Made by a program: the position numbers and the translations under genes. From contig NASX01000002.1 in the NCBI GenBank assembly GCA_002085155.1, positions 123,612 through 187,611 on the forward strand: a stretch of 64,000 nucleotides of DNA, read 5' to 3'. Source of the DNA: Sorangiineae bacterium NIC37A_2. Lineage in GTDB: Bacteria; Myxococcota_A; Polyangia; Polyangiales; Polyangiaceae. A model generated the notes under the pieces. That model did no database searches. It was not told the DNA's origin and saw nothing but the letters and a program-made list of their open reading frames with translations. Positions within the stretch are counted from its first letter, which is position 1. Every line of letters begins with the position of its first letter. Positions 44,780 through 54,135 of this stretch are shown piece by piece.

Positions 44780-47014
44780 TCACGGAGCGGCGGGAGCTTC
44801 GGGGGCGGGGGCCTCCGGAGCGGGAGCCTCCGCCGGCGTTTCGACCGGAGCGGCAGGGAAGTTTGGGAGGACCGTCGCTTTCTGGAAGCTCGGCGGCAAA
44901 AACCCATCGAGTTTGCCGAGCAGCCAGGTGAGGGCGAGCCCGAGAACAATGATGAGGAAGAGCCAGCGGCCCCAATGGACCTTCTTGTCCGCGAAGGGGT
45001 CGACGAGATCGCGCGGCGCGCCGCGGGGGACGCTGGCGAGGGTGGTGAAGGAGTTGCCGAGGGCGATGTTGATGCGCGGAAGCACGTTCACGGCCCAGCC
45101 ATTGGCGTCGAGGAGGGGGCCAATGTTGCGGCGTCGGAGCTTGAGCCAAGCGACGGCCATCGAGGGGCCGCTGATGAGCAGGAGCAAGCCGAGCACGCCG
45201 AGGGGCATCCAAATGCCGAGGCCGAAGAAGGCCTGAACGAACACGCCGAGAGCTGCGGTGATGCCGCCGACGGCGACACCGAGGGCCGCCACGACGCCGA
45301 TGTCGAGCTTCTTGGGCGGCTCGACTCCCGCGGGCTTCTTCCCTTCCGCGATGTTCGCCTCGGTTTCGGTGGCCTTCGACAGGACGTCGCCTTCCGACTT
45401 GGCGGCGGCCTCGACCGCCCGCTTGTTGACCTGCTCTTCGATGAGGCGGATGACCTTCTTGTAAGGAGACCAGAACGCCTGGCGAACGCTGATGGGAGCG
45501 TCGACGATGCGTGTGATGGTCGCGTCCCAGTCGCGGCCCTCTCGGTCGTAGAAGAGGCCGTTTCGGCCCACCATGAGATTGTCGACGTCGCCGTTGGTCA
45601 CCCCTGCGACGATCGACATGGTCTCACCGGCGACGCTCTTCACGTCACAATAGACGAGATACGTGGCCGCGAGAGGCGCTAAGGCGGCGTGTTTCGCCGC
45701 GTCGTTGACGCGGAGGACGAGCGTGAGCGCCCTCTGATCGAGGTAGAGGGTACCCTGCTGGAAAATCGCGGTTTTTCCGGGTTGGTAGAAGTCGCGGAAG
45801 GCGACGAAGTTGTTCGCCAGGGTGAGCAGGTCCCGCTTGTAACGAACGAGCTTTTCGACATCTTCGATAGCGCCGGCTTGGTCGCTTGCGCCTTCATCGC
45901 TCGCGATGATGTCGAGGAGCTTCTCTTTGAGACCGCCTTCGACGGCGCGCTCGAACTCCACAGCGGGCAGCTCGCGGTAACGAGAGGCGGGCTCGCCTGC
46001 GAGCCACTCGCCATAGGGGGTGAGCGCCTCGACGATCGTCTGGTACTCGGCTTCGCTCAGGGTCGTGCGTTCTCCGATGAGAGGCCTGACAACCTTTTCT
46101 TCAAAGGCACGGATGCGGGCGCGCCAAGCGGGGTTCACGCCCTCCTCGAGAGGAAGCTCGGCAGTGAGCGTGATGTGAGCGAGGGGCAAGCTCGAGAGCT
46201 CCTCTTGGCTCTCGCTCAGGGTGCCGGTGCCGAGGGCGACGAAGGTCGCCTCGTCGCGGTTCATCGCGGCGAGGGCGCGCGCGTCGAAGGCGGCCACATG
46301 GACGCGGGTGAAGTAGTCTTCGATCTTCGCTCGAACTGCCTGGAGGGCTTCGTAGGCGGCCCCGGTTTCGGACCCCAACCGAGCGATATCACTCGCAGAT
46401 CCGGCCTGGAGCCAGGCGAGGCGCGCCAAGGCGTCCGAGAAGAAGAGTTCGATGTCGTCCCGCGTGATGCCCGGTTCGCCTGACCGATCGGTCTTGGGGC
46501 TCTCGACGCCGGCCAAGATCGTGGTGGCGAGGGCGGAGAGATCAGAGTCAGTGATTTGTGAGGGGGGAACGATGCCGTCGCCGTTTTGCGGTTTTTTGTT
46601 GAAGGCGTCGAGGGCTGTCTGAACCTCTTCGACGGAGATCGCCGTGGCGTCGGGCTGGTCCAGGCTGCGGAGGAGTGCTCGCGCCGTTTCCAAGATGAGC
46701 TTCCCTTCCGGCACTTCGTCGTCGATCGCGTCCAGGGGGAGGGGACCGGGCTTGCCGATTTCGTCCGGGTTCTTGAGGTGCTTCGCCGTCCATTCGATGG
46801 CCGCGAGCAGCTCCGGCGCGCGTACCCGACCGTCCTTATTGGCGTCGATGAGCGTGAGGGTTCGCTCGTCGAGATGAAGCCCGGCCACGGGGCAGGACAA
46901 CGCGACCCAGAGTTTCTGGTCGAGATCTTTCAAGCGGACGAGGTCGCGCCCCGTTCGGAGTTGTACTTGATCGACCCCACCAGCCCGAAAGAAGCGAAAT
47001 GGCTCTCCACTCAT
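44780..47014 (-). CDS. EF-hand-containing membrane protein of unknown function
   Basis: A protein of 744 residues (748 if ATG 47026 is used). The open frame runs on to 47704, but that part lies antisense to uvrA and is not protein-like. Near the N-terminus a canonical EF-hand loop DANKDGRVRAPE (residues 57-68) should bind calcium; a second acidic segment follows. The long middle (about 100-500) is helical and soluble. Two or three transmembrane helices lie near 560-620 and one near 695-710, followed by an Ala/Pro/Glu tail. There is no signal peptide. It diverges from uvrA with about 90 bp between starts. No known family recognised. Confidence 0.7.
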   Translation of the reverse strand: MSGEPFRFFRAGGVDQVQLRTGRDLVRLKDLDQKLWVALSCPVAGLHLDERTLTLIDANKDGRVRAPELLAAIEWTAKHLKNPDEIGKPGPLPLDAIDDEVPEGKLILETARALLRSLDQPDATAISVEEVQTALDAFNKKPQNGDGIVPPSQITDSDLSALATTILAGVESPKTDRSGEPGITRDDIELFFSDALARLAWLQAGSASDIARLGSETGAAYEALQAVRAKIEDYFTRVHVAAFDARALAAMNRDEATFVALGTGTLSESQEELSSLPLAHITLTAELPLEEGVNPAWRARIRAFEEKVVRPLIGERTTLSEAEYQTIVEALTPYGEWLAGEPASRYRELPAVEFERAVEGGLKEKLLDIIASDEGASDQAGAIEDVEKLVRYKRDLLTLANNFVAFRDFYQPGKTAIFQQGTLYLDQRALTLVLRVNDAAKHAALAPLAATYLVYCDVKSVAGETMSIVAGVTNGDVDNLMVGRNGLFYDREGRDWDATITRIVDAPISVRQAFWSPYKKVIRLIEEQVNKRAVEAAAKSEGDVLSKATETEANIAEGKKPAGVEPPKKLDIGVVAALGVAVGGITAALGVFVQAFFGLGIWMPLGVLGLLLLISGPSMAVAWLKLRRRNIGPLLDANGWAVNVLPRINIALGNSFTTLASVPRGAPRDLVDPFADKKVHWGRWLFLIIVLGLALTWLLGKLDGFLPPSFQKATVLPNFPAAPVETPAEAPAPEAPAPEAPAAP

Positions 47015-47101
47015 GGCAGAAGTCATAGGCTGGCCAGGGCAAAAACGGTAGAGCCGAGAGGGCTTGGTGATTGCCCGGCCTCGTGCCAAGACCCGTGCAC
47101 C

Positions 47102-50100
47102 TTGCTCGCCACGAAACTGCGCGGAGCCCGTACCCACAACCTGGCCGGAATCGACTTGGATGTTCGGCCAGGTGAGGTCCTCGTTCTGTCGGGCGTCTCC
47201 GGGTCGGGGAAAAGCTCGCTGGCCCTCGATACCCTCTATGCAGAAGGTCAGAGGCGCTTCGTCGAGAGCTTCAGCCCTTACGCGCGCCAGTTTCTGGAGC
47301 GGCTGCCGCGCCCTCCGATGGATTCCCTGGACCCCGTGGCGGCGGGAGTGGCGGTGGATCGGAGCGCACCCATCAAGAGCTCCCGATCCACTGTGGCTAC
47401 CATGGCGGACCTGGAGCCCTACCTCGCGGGGCTGTTTTCGAAGGAGGCCGTTTCGGTCTGTCCGGAGCACGGCGAAGCGGCTGTGCAGATCGACGCAGGC
47501 ATCGGAGCCGAGCGGGTCATCGAGCGATTTTCCGGGGCCCTCTTGCTCGTGACCAGGCCCCTCGGCGTGGGCGACAAGGAAAGTTACCTGCGGACTCGGG
47601 AAGATCTTCTCCGTCAAGGCCATAGGCGCGTCGTCGTTCAAGACAAACTCTACGATCTCGACGAGCTGAAGCCTTCGGTGGCGACCAAGGCGGGGAAGCT
47701 CCATGTGGTTCTCGACCGACTGCGCGCGACGCCTCTCGATCGGGACCGTCTGGCCTTTGGGCTCGAAGCGGCCTTCGGAGCTTCCGGCGAGGCGGAGCTC
47801 TTTGTGGCTGAGGACCTTTCGCTGAGGCAGACGCTGAGGAGTGGGCTCTCCTGTCCCGTGTGCGCCCGGTCTCTTCCGGCCCCGCGCCCCGGGTTTTTCT
47901 CCTACGAGTCGCCCCTCGGCGCCTGCTCGAATTGTCGAGGTTTCGGGCGCATTCTCGGCATCGATCTCGACAAGGTCATCCCCGACGATGGTCTCTCTCT
48001 CGAGGAGGGAGCGATTCGGCCTTGGCGCGGGAAGTCGGCAGAGTGGGAGCGGAAGCAGCTCGCGGATTTCTGCGCGTTTGAGAAGATCCCGATGGACAAA
48101 CCTTGGCGCGCGCTCAGCGAGCGCGCTCGCTCACTGATCTTGAGCGGGGCCAAGAAGGAGCGCGGGCGCGAGAGGTACCACGGGGTCCTCGAGTGGTTCG
48201 AGTGGCTCGAGACAAAGGCCTACAAGATGCACGTTCGGGTGCTCTTGTCACGCTACCGATCTTATAATCTCTGCCCTGTCTGCCAAGGGACCCGGCTGAA
48301 CGAACGTGCCCGCAGTTTCCACCTGCTCGGCCTCGATCTCGGGCAGTTTCACGCCCTTCAGATCCGAGAGGCGCGAGCACGCCTTTTGACCCTCGAAACC
48401 AAGAGTCCCCAAGGGGAGCTCTTGCGGAACGAGCTCCTGACGCGCCTCGGCTACTTGGAGCGGGTCGGACTCGGCTATTTGACCCTCGATCGCCAGGCCC
48501 GGACCCTGTCTGGGGGAGAAGCGCAACGGGTCACTCTCACGGCGGCGCTCGGGACGTCCCTCCATGGAGCGATGTTCGTGCTCGATGAGCCGACAGTCGG
48601 ACTCCATCCGGGTGAGGTCCACGAGCTCATCGTGCTCATCCGAGAGCTCGCCCAGCGCAACAACGCGGTGATTGTGATTGAACATGATCCGGCGGTGCTC
48701 GCCGCTGCGGATCGGATTGTCGAACTGGGGCCAAAGGCGGGTCCCAAGGGCGGGCGCATTGTCAAAAGTGGTCCCCCGTCTCAGTTTCTCACGGCAGAAA
48801 CAGCGACGGGGCGCGCCCTTTTGCCCCTCGAACTCGGCGCGCGCCCCGAGCACAAGCGCACCGGGCAGCTCGTCCTCTCTGGCGCGGCCGCGAACAACCT
48901 GGACCGAGTGAGCGTCTCCTTTCCCCTCGGTCAGATCACTGGCGTGAGCGGTCCGAGCGGCTCAGGGAAGAGTAGCCTTTTGGTCGACGTGCTCTATCGG
49001 GCTCTGGCGCGTCGACTGAAGGTCGAAGATGTCCCGCCTCCCGGGCCCTTCGACGAGCTCACTGGCGACGAAGGGGTGACGGCGGTTGAGCTCGTGGATC
49101 AATCTCCTTTGGGGCGAACTTCCCGAGGCAACGCCGCGACCTATACGAAAGCCTGGGACGTTGTTCGGAAAGGGTTTGCCTCCGAGCCGACCGCGGTCCT
49201 GTCGGGCTTCACGCCTTCGACCTTCTCGTTCAACGTGGAAGGGGGGCGCTGCGACGCCTGCAGCGGCGAAGGGTTCGAGACTGTTGAGATGCAGTTTCTC
49301 GCCGACGTGGCCTTGATCTGCCCGGAGTGCGGCGGCCGCCGTTTCAAGTCTGAGGTCCTCTCGATCGTGCATCGGGGCCTCGATATCTCCCAGACCCTCG
49401 AGCTCTCGGTCGACGAAGCTCTCGAGCGCTTCGCCGACTCGGCGGCGATTCGGCGTGCCCTCACGCCGCTCGCCATGCTCGGCCTCGGTTATCTCAAGAT
49501 TGGTCAGCCTCTCTCGACGCTCTCCGGTGGCGAAGCGCAAAGACTCAAACTGGCCCGGGCTCTCGCTTCTCCTCAGAAGGGATGTGTCTACGTGCTCGAC
49601 GAGCCGAGCGCTGGACTCCACACCGACGAGGTCCGCCTGCTCGTGCGGGCCTTCGATATCTTGGTTCAGGCGGGGGCGACGGTGCTCTTCGTCGATCACG
49701 ACCTCGAGCTCCTCAAAGCCGCTGACCATGTGCTCGAGCTGGGGCCCGGCGGGGGCAAAAATGGCGGGCGCCTCGTGTTCTCCGGGAGCCCAACGGAGCT
49801 CTTCAAGAAAGACACGGCGACCGGGCGCGCGCTGCGGGCCCAGGCGCGCGGAGCTGCCATTGTTCCGCCGCCCGAAGAACGAACCTTGTTCGAGCCTTCG
49901 ATCGTGGTCCGGGGCGCGCGGGAGCACACTCTGCGCGGCGTCGACGTCTCGATTCCTCACGGAAAGCTCACGACGATCACCGGCCCGAGCGGCTCAGGCA
50001 AGAGCACCCTCGCCTTTGACGTCGTGTTCGCGGAAGGTCAGCGCCGCTTCCTCGAGACCCTCACGCCTTATGCGCGCCGCTTCCTGCCGACCTTGCCGCG

Positions 50101-52321
50101 TCCGGATGTCGACGCGATCGACGGCGTGCCTCCCTCGATCGCCCTCGAGCAAAGGACAACCCGCGTGGGGACTCGTTCTACGGTCGCGACCGTCACCGAG
50201 GTCGCGCACTTTCTGAGGCTCGCATTCGCCAAGCTCGGGACCTTCTATTGCCCCGATCACGACGTTCCGATCGAAAAGCGGAGCGCCGAGGACCTCTTCT
50301 CGGATCTCAGCCGCATTCGCGACAAGGGCGACCTCTTGGCCCCGGCGGTCCAGGGACGCAAAGGAAGTTACGCGGAGGTCTTCCGCGCCGCGGCAGCAGC
50401 AGAGATCCCTTGGGCCATCGCGGACGGGCGGCGCGTCGCGACGGAGAAGCCACCGCGCCTCGCCAAGACGCGCGAGCACACGATCGAGCTCGTGATGGCC
50501 GAGGGCATCCGTTTCGACCGTGTCGATCAGGCGCTCTTGGCGCGGGCGCTCGGTTGGGGTCGAGGCTCGGTTGTCGTGCGACAGGGCGCGCGTTCGAGGG
50601 TGCTCTCATTGGTGGGGAGTTGTCCTGAGTGTGGGTTCTCGATCGGTGACGTGGACCCGCGCTACTTCTCCTTCAACACGAAACAAGGGCAGTGTGAGAC
50701 CTGTGAAGGCACGGGCCGGGTCGAGGACGAGGTCTGTGAGGATTGTGGCGGGACACGCCTGAGTCCTTTCGCGCGGCGGGCTCGCCTGCTCGGACGCACG
50801 TACCCGGAGATCGTCGACGAGAGCGTCGGACAAGCGCGCAAGTTCTTGAGCCAGCTGGAGGCGAAGAGCGCTCGGCGGGAGATCGCCGAACCGATCGCTC
50901 GAGAGCTGCTGCGAAGGCTCGAGTTCCTCGGCGAGGTGGGGCTCGACTATCTGAGCTTGAGTCGAGACGCTCAGACGCTGTCTGGCGGCGAAATGCAGCG
51001 GCTTCGGCTCGCAGCGCAGCTCGGTTCCGGACTGACCGGCGCTCTTTATGTTCTCGATGAGCCGACCATAGGCCTGCACCCCACCGACACCGGGCGTCTG
51101 CTCAACAATCTCCGAAAGCTGGTCGACGCTGGCTCGACAGTGCTGATGGTGGAACATGATGAGGACGCCATCACGGCTGCCGACTATGTGATCGACATGG
51201 GTCCGGGAGGAGGACGAGGCGGGGGCCAGGTCATCGCCCAGGGGCCCCCAGCGGTTGTCTTGAGTCACCCTGAGTCCAAGACGGCCCTCGCGCTCCGCGG
51301 CCAAAAGAGCCCGCGGAAGATCCGAGATCTCCCCGGGGAGTTCGTTGAGCTCAAAGGAGCCTCGCTCCACAACCTGACCGGTGTGACGGTGAAGATCCCT
51401 GTGGGGCGCATGACGGTCGCCTGTGGCGTGAGCGGTTCGGGCAAGAGCTCCCTGATCGGTGGGGTGCTGCTTCCGGCGGTGCGGCGAGAGCTCGGTCTTG
51501 CCCACGACACCCCCGGCCCCTACCAGTCGCTCGTCGGTCACGAGGCTTGGAAGCGCGCCATCGCCGTCGACCAGTCACCGATCGGGCGTACCTCACGCAG
51601 TGTGCCGGCGACTTTTCTCGGCATCTTCGACGAGATCCGAGCCCTCTACGCCCGCATCCCCGAGGCCCAGGTGCGCGGCCTCGACAAGACCCGCTTCTCC
51701 TTCAACTCGACCTCAGGCGGTCGCTGTGAGACCTGCGCGGGGCAGGGGGTGCTCTCCCACGAGATGAGCTTCTTACCGGACGTTGTGACCGTGTGTCCGA
51801 CCTGTGATGGGCTTCGCTTCGATGAACGGACGCTCGCCGTCACCTATCGCGGGCTCTCGATCGGTCAGGTTCTTCAGCTCACTGCCGAAGAAGCGCTCGA
51901 GGTTTTCTCAGCGCATCCGAAGATCCTCGCCCCGCTTCGGGTGCTCGTTGATCTCGGCGCCGGCTATGTTCAGCTCGGGCAGAGCTCAGCGACGCTGTCG
52001 GGAGGCGAGGCGCAACGGCTGAAATTGGCTGCGGAGCTCTGCGCAGGTGCCAAACATGAGCCGACTCTCTACGTGCTCGACGAGCCGACGACAGGGCTCC
52101 ACCTCGCCGACGTCGAGCGCTTGATCGAGGTGTTGGATCGCTTGATCGCGCGAGGGGACACCTTGGTCATCATCGAACATCATCCGCTCGTTCTTCGGAG
52201 CGCTGATTGGCTGGTCGAACTTGGTCCCGGTGGAGGACCGGATGGCGGACGTATCGTTGCCGAGGGGCCTCCGAGCCAGGTGAAGAAGCAGAAGACGCGG
52301 TCCGCGAGCCTCCTCGTCTAA
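47102..52321 (+). CDS. uvrA: Tandem double-length UvrA excinuclease subunit
   Basis: A damage-recognition ATPase of nucleotide-excision repair made as two UvrA copies in one chain of about 1739 residues (usual length about 940). Four ABC ATPase modules are visible, with Walker A motifs at residues 31-38, 617-624, 961-968 and 1442-1449, each followed by LSGGEAQR/LSGGEMQR and a Walker B ending LDEP. Zinc-type CxxC pairs occur in each quarter (CPVC/CSNC, CDAC/CPEC, CPEC/CETC, CETC/CPTC). Both halves begin with RGAR.H.L and look active. No ATG is near the family start; a TTG at 47102 (no clear ribosome binding site) fits best. Such fusions are known from Chlamydia. Confidence 0.9.
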   Translation: MLATKLRGARTHNLAGIDLDVRPGEVLVLSGVSGSGKSSLALDTLYAEGQRRFVESFSPYARQFLERLPRPPMDSLDPVAAGVAVDRSAPIKSSRSTVATMADLEPYLAGLFSKEAVSVCPEHGEAAVQIDAGIGAERVIERFSGALLLVTRPLGVGDKESYLRTREDLLRQGHRRVVVQDKLYDLDELKPSVATKAGKLHVVLDRLRATPLDRDRLAFGLEAAFGASGEAELFVAEDLSLRQTLRSGLSCPVCARSLPAPRPGFFSYESPLGACSNCRGFGRILGIDLDKVIPDDGLSLEEGAIRPWRGKSAEWERKQLADFCAFEKIPMDKPWRALSERARSLILSGAKKERGRERYHGVLEWFEWLETKAYKMHVRVLLSRYRSYNLCPVCQGTRLNERARSFHLLGLDLGQFHALQIREARARLLTLETKSPQGELLRNELLTRLGYLERVGLGYLTLDRQARTLSGGEAQRVTLTAALGTSLHGAMFVLDEPTVGLHPGEVHELIVLIRELAQRNNAVIVIEHDPAVLAAADRIVELGPKAGPKGGRIVKSGPPSQFLTAETATGRALLPLELGARPEHKRTGQLVLSGAAANNLDRVSVSFPLGQITGVSGPSGSGKSSLLVDVLYRALARRLKVEDVPPPGPFDELTGDEGVTAVELVDQSPLGRTSRGNAATYTKAWDVVRKGFASEPTAVLSGFTPSTFSFNVEGGRCDACSGEGFETVEMQFLADVALICPECGGRRFKSEVLSIVHRGLDISQTLELSVDEALERFADSAAIRRALTPLAMLGLGYLKIGQPLSTLSGGEAQRLKLARALASPQKGCVYVLDEPSAGLHTDEVRLLVRAFDILVQAGATVLFVDHDLELLKAADHVLELGPGGGKNGGRLVFSGSPTELFKKDTATGRALRAQARGAAIVPPPEERTLFEPSIVVRGAREHTLRGVDVSIPHGKLTTITGPSGSGKSTLAFDVVFAEGQRRFLETLTPYARRFLPTLPRPDVDAIDGVPPSIALEQRTTRVGTRSTVATVTEVAHFLRLAFAKLGTFYCPDHDVPIEKRSAEDLFSDLSRIRDKGDLLAPAVQGRKGSYAEVFRAAAAAEIPWAIADGRRVATEKPPRLAKTREHTIELVMAEGIRFDRVDQALLARALGWGRGSVVVRQGARSRVLSLVGSCPECGFSIGDVDPRYFSFNTKQGQCETCEGTGRVEDEVCEDCGGTRLSPFARRARLLGRTYPEIVDESVGQARKFLSQLEAKSARREIAEPIARELLRRLEFLGEVGLDYLSLSRDAQTLSGGEMQRLRLAAQLGSGLTGALYVLDEPTIGLHPTDTGRLLNNLRKLVDAGSTVLMVEHDEDAITAADYVIDMGPGGGRGGGQVIAQGPPAVVLSHPESKTALALRGQKSPRKIRDLPGEFVELKGASLHNLTGVTVKIPVGRMTVACGVSGSGKSSLIGGVLLPAVRRELGLAHDTPGPYQSLVGHEAWKRAIAVDQSPIGRTSRSVPATFLGIFDEIRALYARIPEAQVRGLDKTRFSFNSTSGGRCETCAGQGVLSHEMSFLPDVVTVCPTCDGLRFDERTLAVTYRGLSIGQVLQLTAEEALEVFSAHPKILAPLRVLVDLGAGYVQLGQSSATLSGGEAQRLKLAAELCAGAKHEPTLYVLDEPTTGLHLADVERLIEVLDRLIARGDTLVIIEHHPLVLRSADWLVELGPGGGPDGGRIVAEGPPSQVKKQKTRSASLLV

Positions 52322-52713
52322 GGCCGCCCACGGAGCGCCACTCGCCCTGCTTGGGCTCACGGCCACGCGAGTCTGCCTGCTCGGAGCCGGACTCGGGGCG
52401 CGCTCAGCGCTCGTAGTCAAAGCACAACCTTGCGGTGATGGTGCACTCCTCGCGCAGGCGTGGGGGCGTCCTGCGGCAGCGGTTCCGCACCGAAAATCGC
52501 GCTCTGGCTTGACGGTTCGCTCTCGGGTCGAGTTGCGACGCGTGTCCTGTAGGTGGCCGGAGCCATCGCGTTTGGGCACTTGGACCTGCTTTTTTCGATG
52601 CATTCTAGCCAGCTACGGCTTCTTCTGATGTACTCCGGCGCCCACGAACGGACGTCTCACAGTCGACTCTCTTCTGAGTCCAAGCGTCCGCGGGTAGGTG
52701 AGGGAAACGAAGC
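52322..52713. other. Intergenic region upstream of the sugar symporter
   Basis: A 392-bp gap with no credible gene. It should hold the symporter promoter; TTGGAC, 17 bp, then TTCTAG near 52578-52606 is a weak sigma-70-like candidate. A GAGGGAAA ribosome binding site precedes the ATG at 52714. I see no strong hairpin or repeat. Confidence 0.4.
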
Positions 52714-54135
52714 ATGTCCAACGAAGCAACGGCGCCGAGCACAGATCGCGGCAGCCTCCTCTACACTCTTCTCATCAGCGGGGTCGCCACCATCGGCGGC
52801 TTCTTGTTTGGCTTTGACAGCGGCGTCATCAACGGGACCGTTGACGGACTTCAGGCCGCATTTGGCTCGGACTCGGTCGGCACCGGGTTCGACGTTGCCT
52901 CGATGCTCCTCGGCTGCGCCGGCGGTGCGTTCTTCGCGGGCTGGCTCGCTGACAAGTTCGGACGCAAACCCGTGCTTCTTGTCTCGGCGGTCTTCTTCAT
53001 CGTGTCGGCCTGGGGCTCTGGGATCGCGACGAGCTCCCCCGAGTTCATTTTCTATCGAGTGCTCGGCGGCGTGGCGGTCGGCGCGGCGTCGGTCATGGCC
53101 CCCGCTTACATCAGCGAAGTCGCCAAGGCGGAGTTCCGAGGGCGCATGTCGACGGTGCAGCAGGTCGCCATCATCGCCGGTCTCTTTTTCGCCTTCTTGA
53201 GCAACTACTTCCTGGCGAAGGTCTCAGGGTCCTCCCTCAACAAGTGGTGGTGGGGCTACGAGACCTGGCGCTGGATGTTCTGGATTGAGCTCTTCCCCGC
53301 CGGCTTCTTCCTGTTCGCTCTGCTCGGGATCCCCGAAAGTCCCCGCTTCTTGGTCGCGAAGGGCAAGAAGGCGGAGGCGCTCAAGGTCCTCCGCAAGATT
53401 TACGGCGTGGAGGCTGAAGACAAGGTCAACGAGATCACGAGCTCGCTGGCGTCCGATCACCACATGCCGAAGATGTCGGACATCATCGACAAGGTCTCCG
53501 GCAAGATTCGACCGATCATCTGGGTCGGTATCGGCCTCGCTTCGTTCCAGCAGCTCGTCGGCATCAACGTCATCTTCTACTACGGCGCTGTACTCTGGCA
53601 GTCGGTCGGCTTCTCTGAGAACGACGCGCTCCTCATCAACGTCGTCTCGGGCGCCGTCAGCATTGGCGCGGTCGTCGTGGCGCTGTTCTTGATCGACAAG
53701 GTGGGTCGGAAGCCCCTGCTCTGGGTCGGGTCGATCGGTATGGCCGTGACCTTGGCCCTGTGCGCGTTTGCCTTCTCGACGGCGACCTTTGACGCGAGTG
53801 GGAACCCCTCGCTCAGCGACGGCATGGGAACACTCGCGTTCCTCGCGGCGAACATCTACGTCATCTTCTTCAACTTCTCTTGGGGTCCCTGCATGTGGGT
53901 GATGCTCGGGGAGATGTTCCCGAACCAGATCCGAGGTTCCGGCCTCGCCATCGCGGGCCTCTTCCAGTGGGTCGCGAACTTCGCGATCACGATGACCTTC
54001 CCGATCATGCTGACCTCGATCGGCCTCACGGGCGCTTACGGTATCTACGCGGGTTTCGCGGCGATCTCCGCCTGGTTCATCTCGAAGTTCGTGCACGAGA
54101 CCAAGGGTCTCGAGCTCGAGCAGATGGAAGGCTGA
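52714..54135 (+). CDS. MFS sugar/proton symporter (XylE/GalP type)
   Basis: A 473-residue, 12-helix transporter of the sugar porter family. Signature elements: FGFDSGVING in helix 1 with Asp35 at the position of the proton-coupling Asp of XylE, GRKP in loop 2-3, EFRGR after helix 4 with Arg142 matching the coupling arginine, PESPRFL at the end of helix 6, QQLVGINVIFYYG in helix 7, GRKPLL in loop 8-9 and HETKG after helix 12. Presence of both Asp and Arg suggests H+ symport rather than uniport. The likely substrate is a hexose or pentose, not decided by sequence. A strong terminator follows. Confidence 0.92.
   Translation: MSNEATAPSTDRGSLLYTLLISGVATIGGFLFGFDSGVINGTVDGLQAAFGSDSVGTGFDVASMLLGCAGGAFFAGWLADKFGRKPVLLVSAVFFIVSAWGSGIATSSPEFIFYRVLGGVAVGAASVMAPAYISEVAKAEFRGRMSTVQQVAIIAGLFFAFLSNYFLAKVSGSSLNKWWWGYETWRWMFWIELFPAGFFLFALLGIPESPRFLVAKGKKAEALKVLRKIYGVEAEDKVNEITSSLASDHHMPKMSDIIDKVSGKIRPIIWVGIGLASFQQLVGINVIFYYGAVLWQSVGFSENDALLINVVSGAVSIGAVVVALFLIDKVGRKPLLWVGSIGMAVTLALCAFAFSTATFDASGNPSLSDGMGTLAFLAANIYVIFFNFSWGPCMWVMLGEMFPNQIRGSGLAIAGLFQWVANFAITMTFPIMLTSIGLTGAYGIYAGFAAISAWFISKFVHETKGLELEQMEG

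Noticed and set aside
46586..47101. 5' extension of the uvrA frame
   Set aside because: This part lies antisense to the EF-hand membrane protein and shows no UvrA-like sequence; the family start fits 47102.
47027..47704. 5' extension of the EF-hand membrane protein frame
   Set aside because: It runs antisense to the first UvrA ATPase module and is not protein-like, so the start at 47014 or 47026 is used.
51986..52603. Minus-strand frame over the uvrA end and the following gap
   Set aside because: Mostly antisense to the last UvrA module, with a low-complexity basic product and no ribosome binding site.
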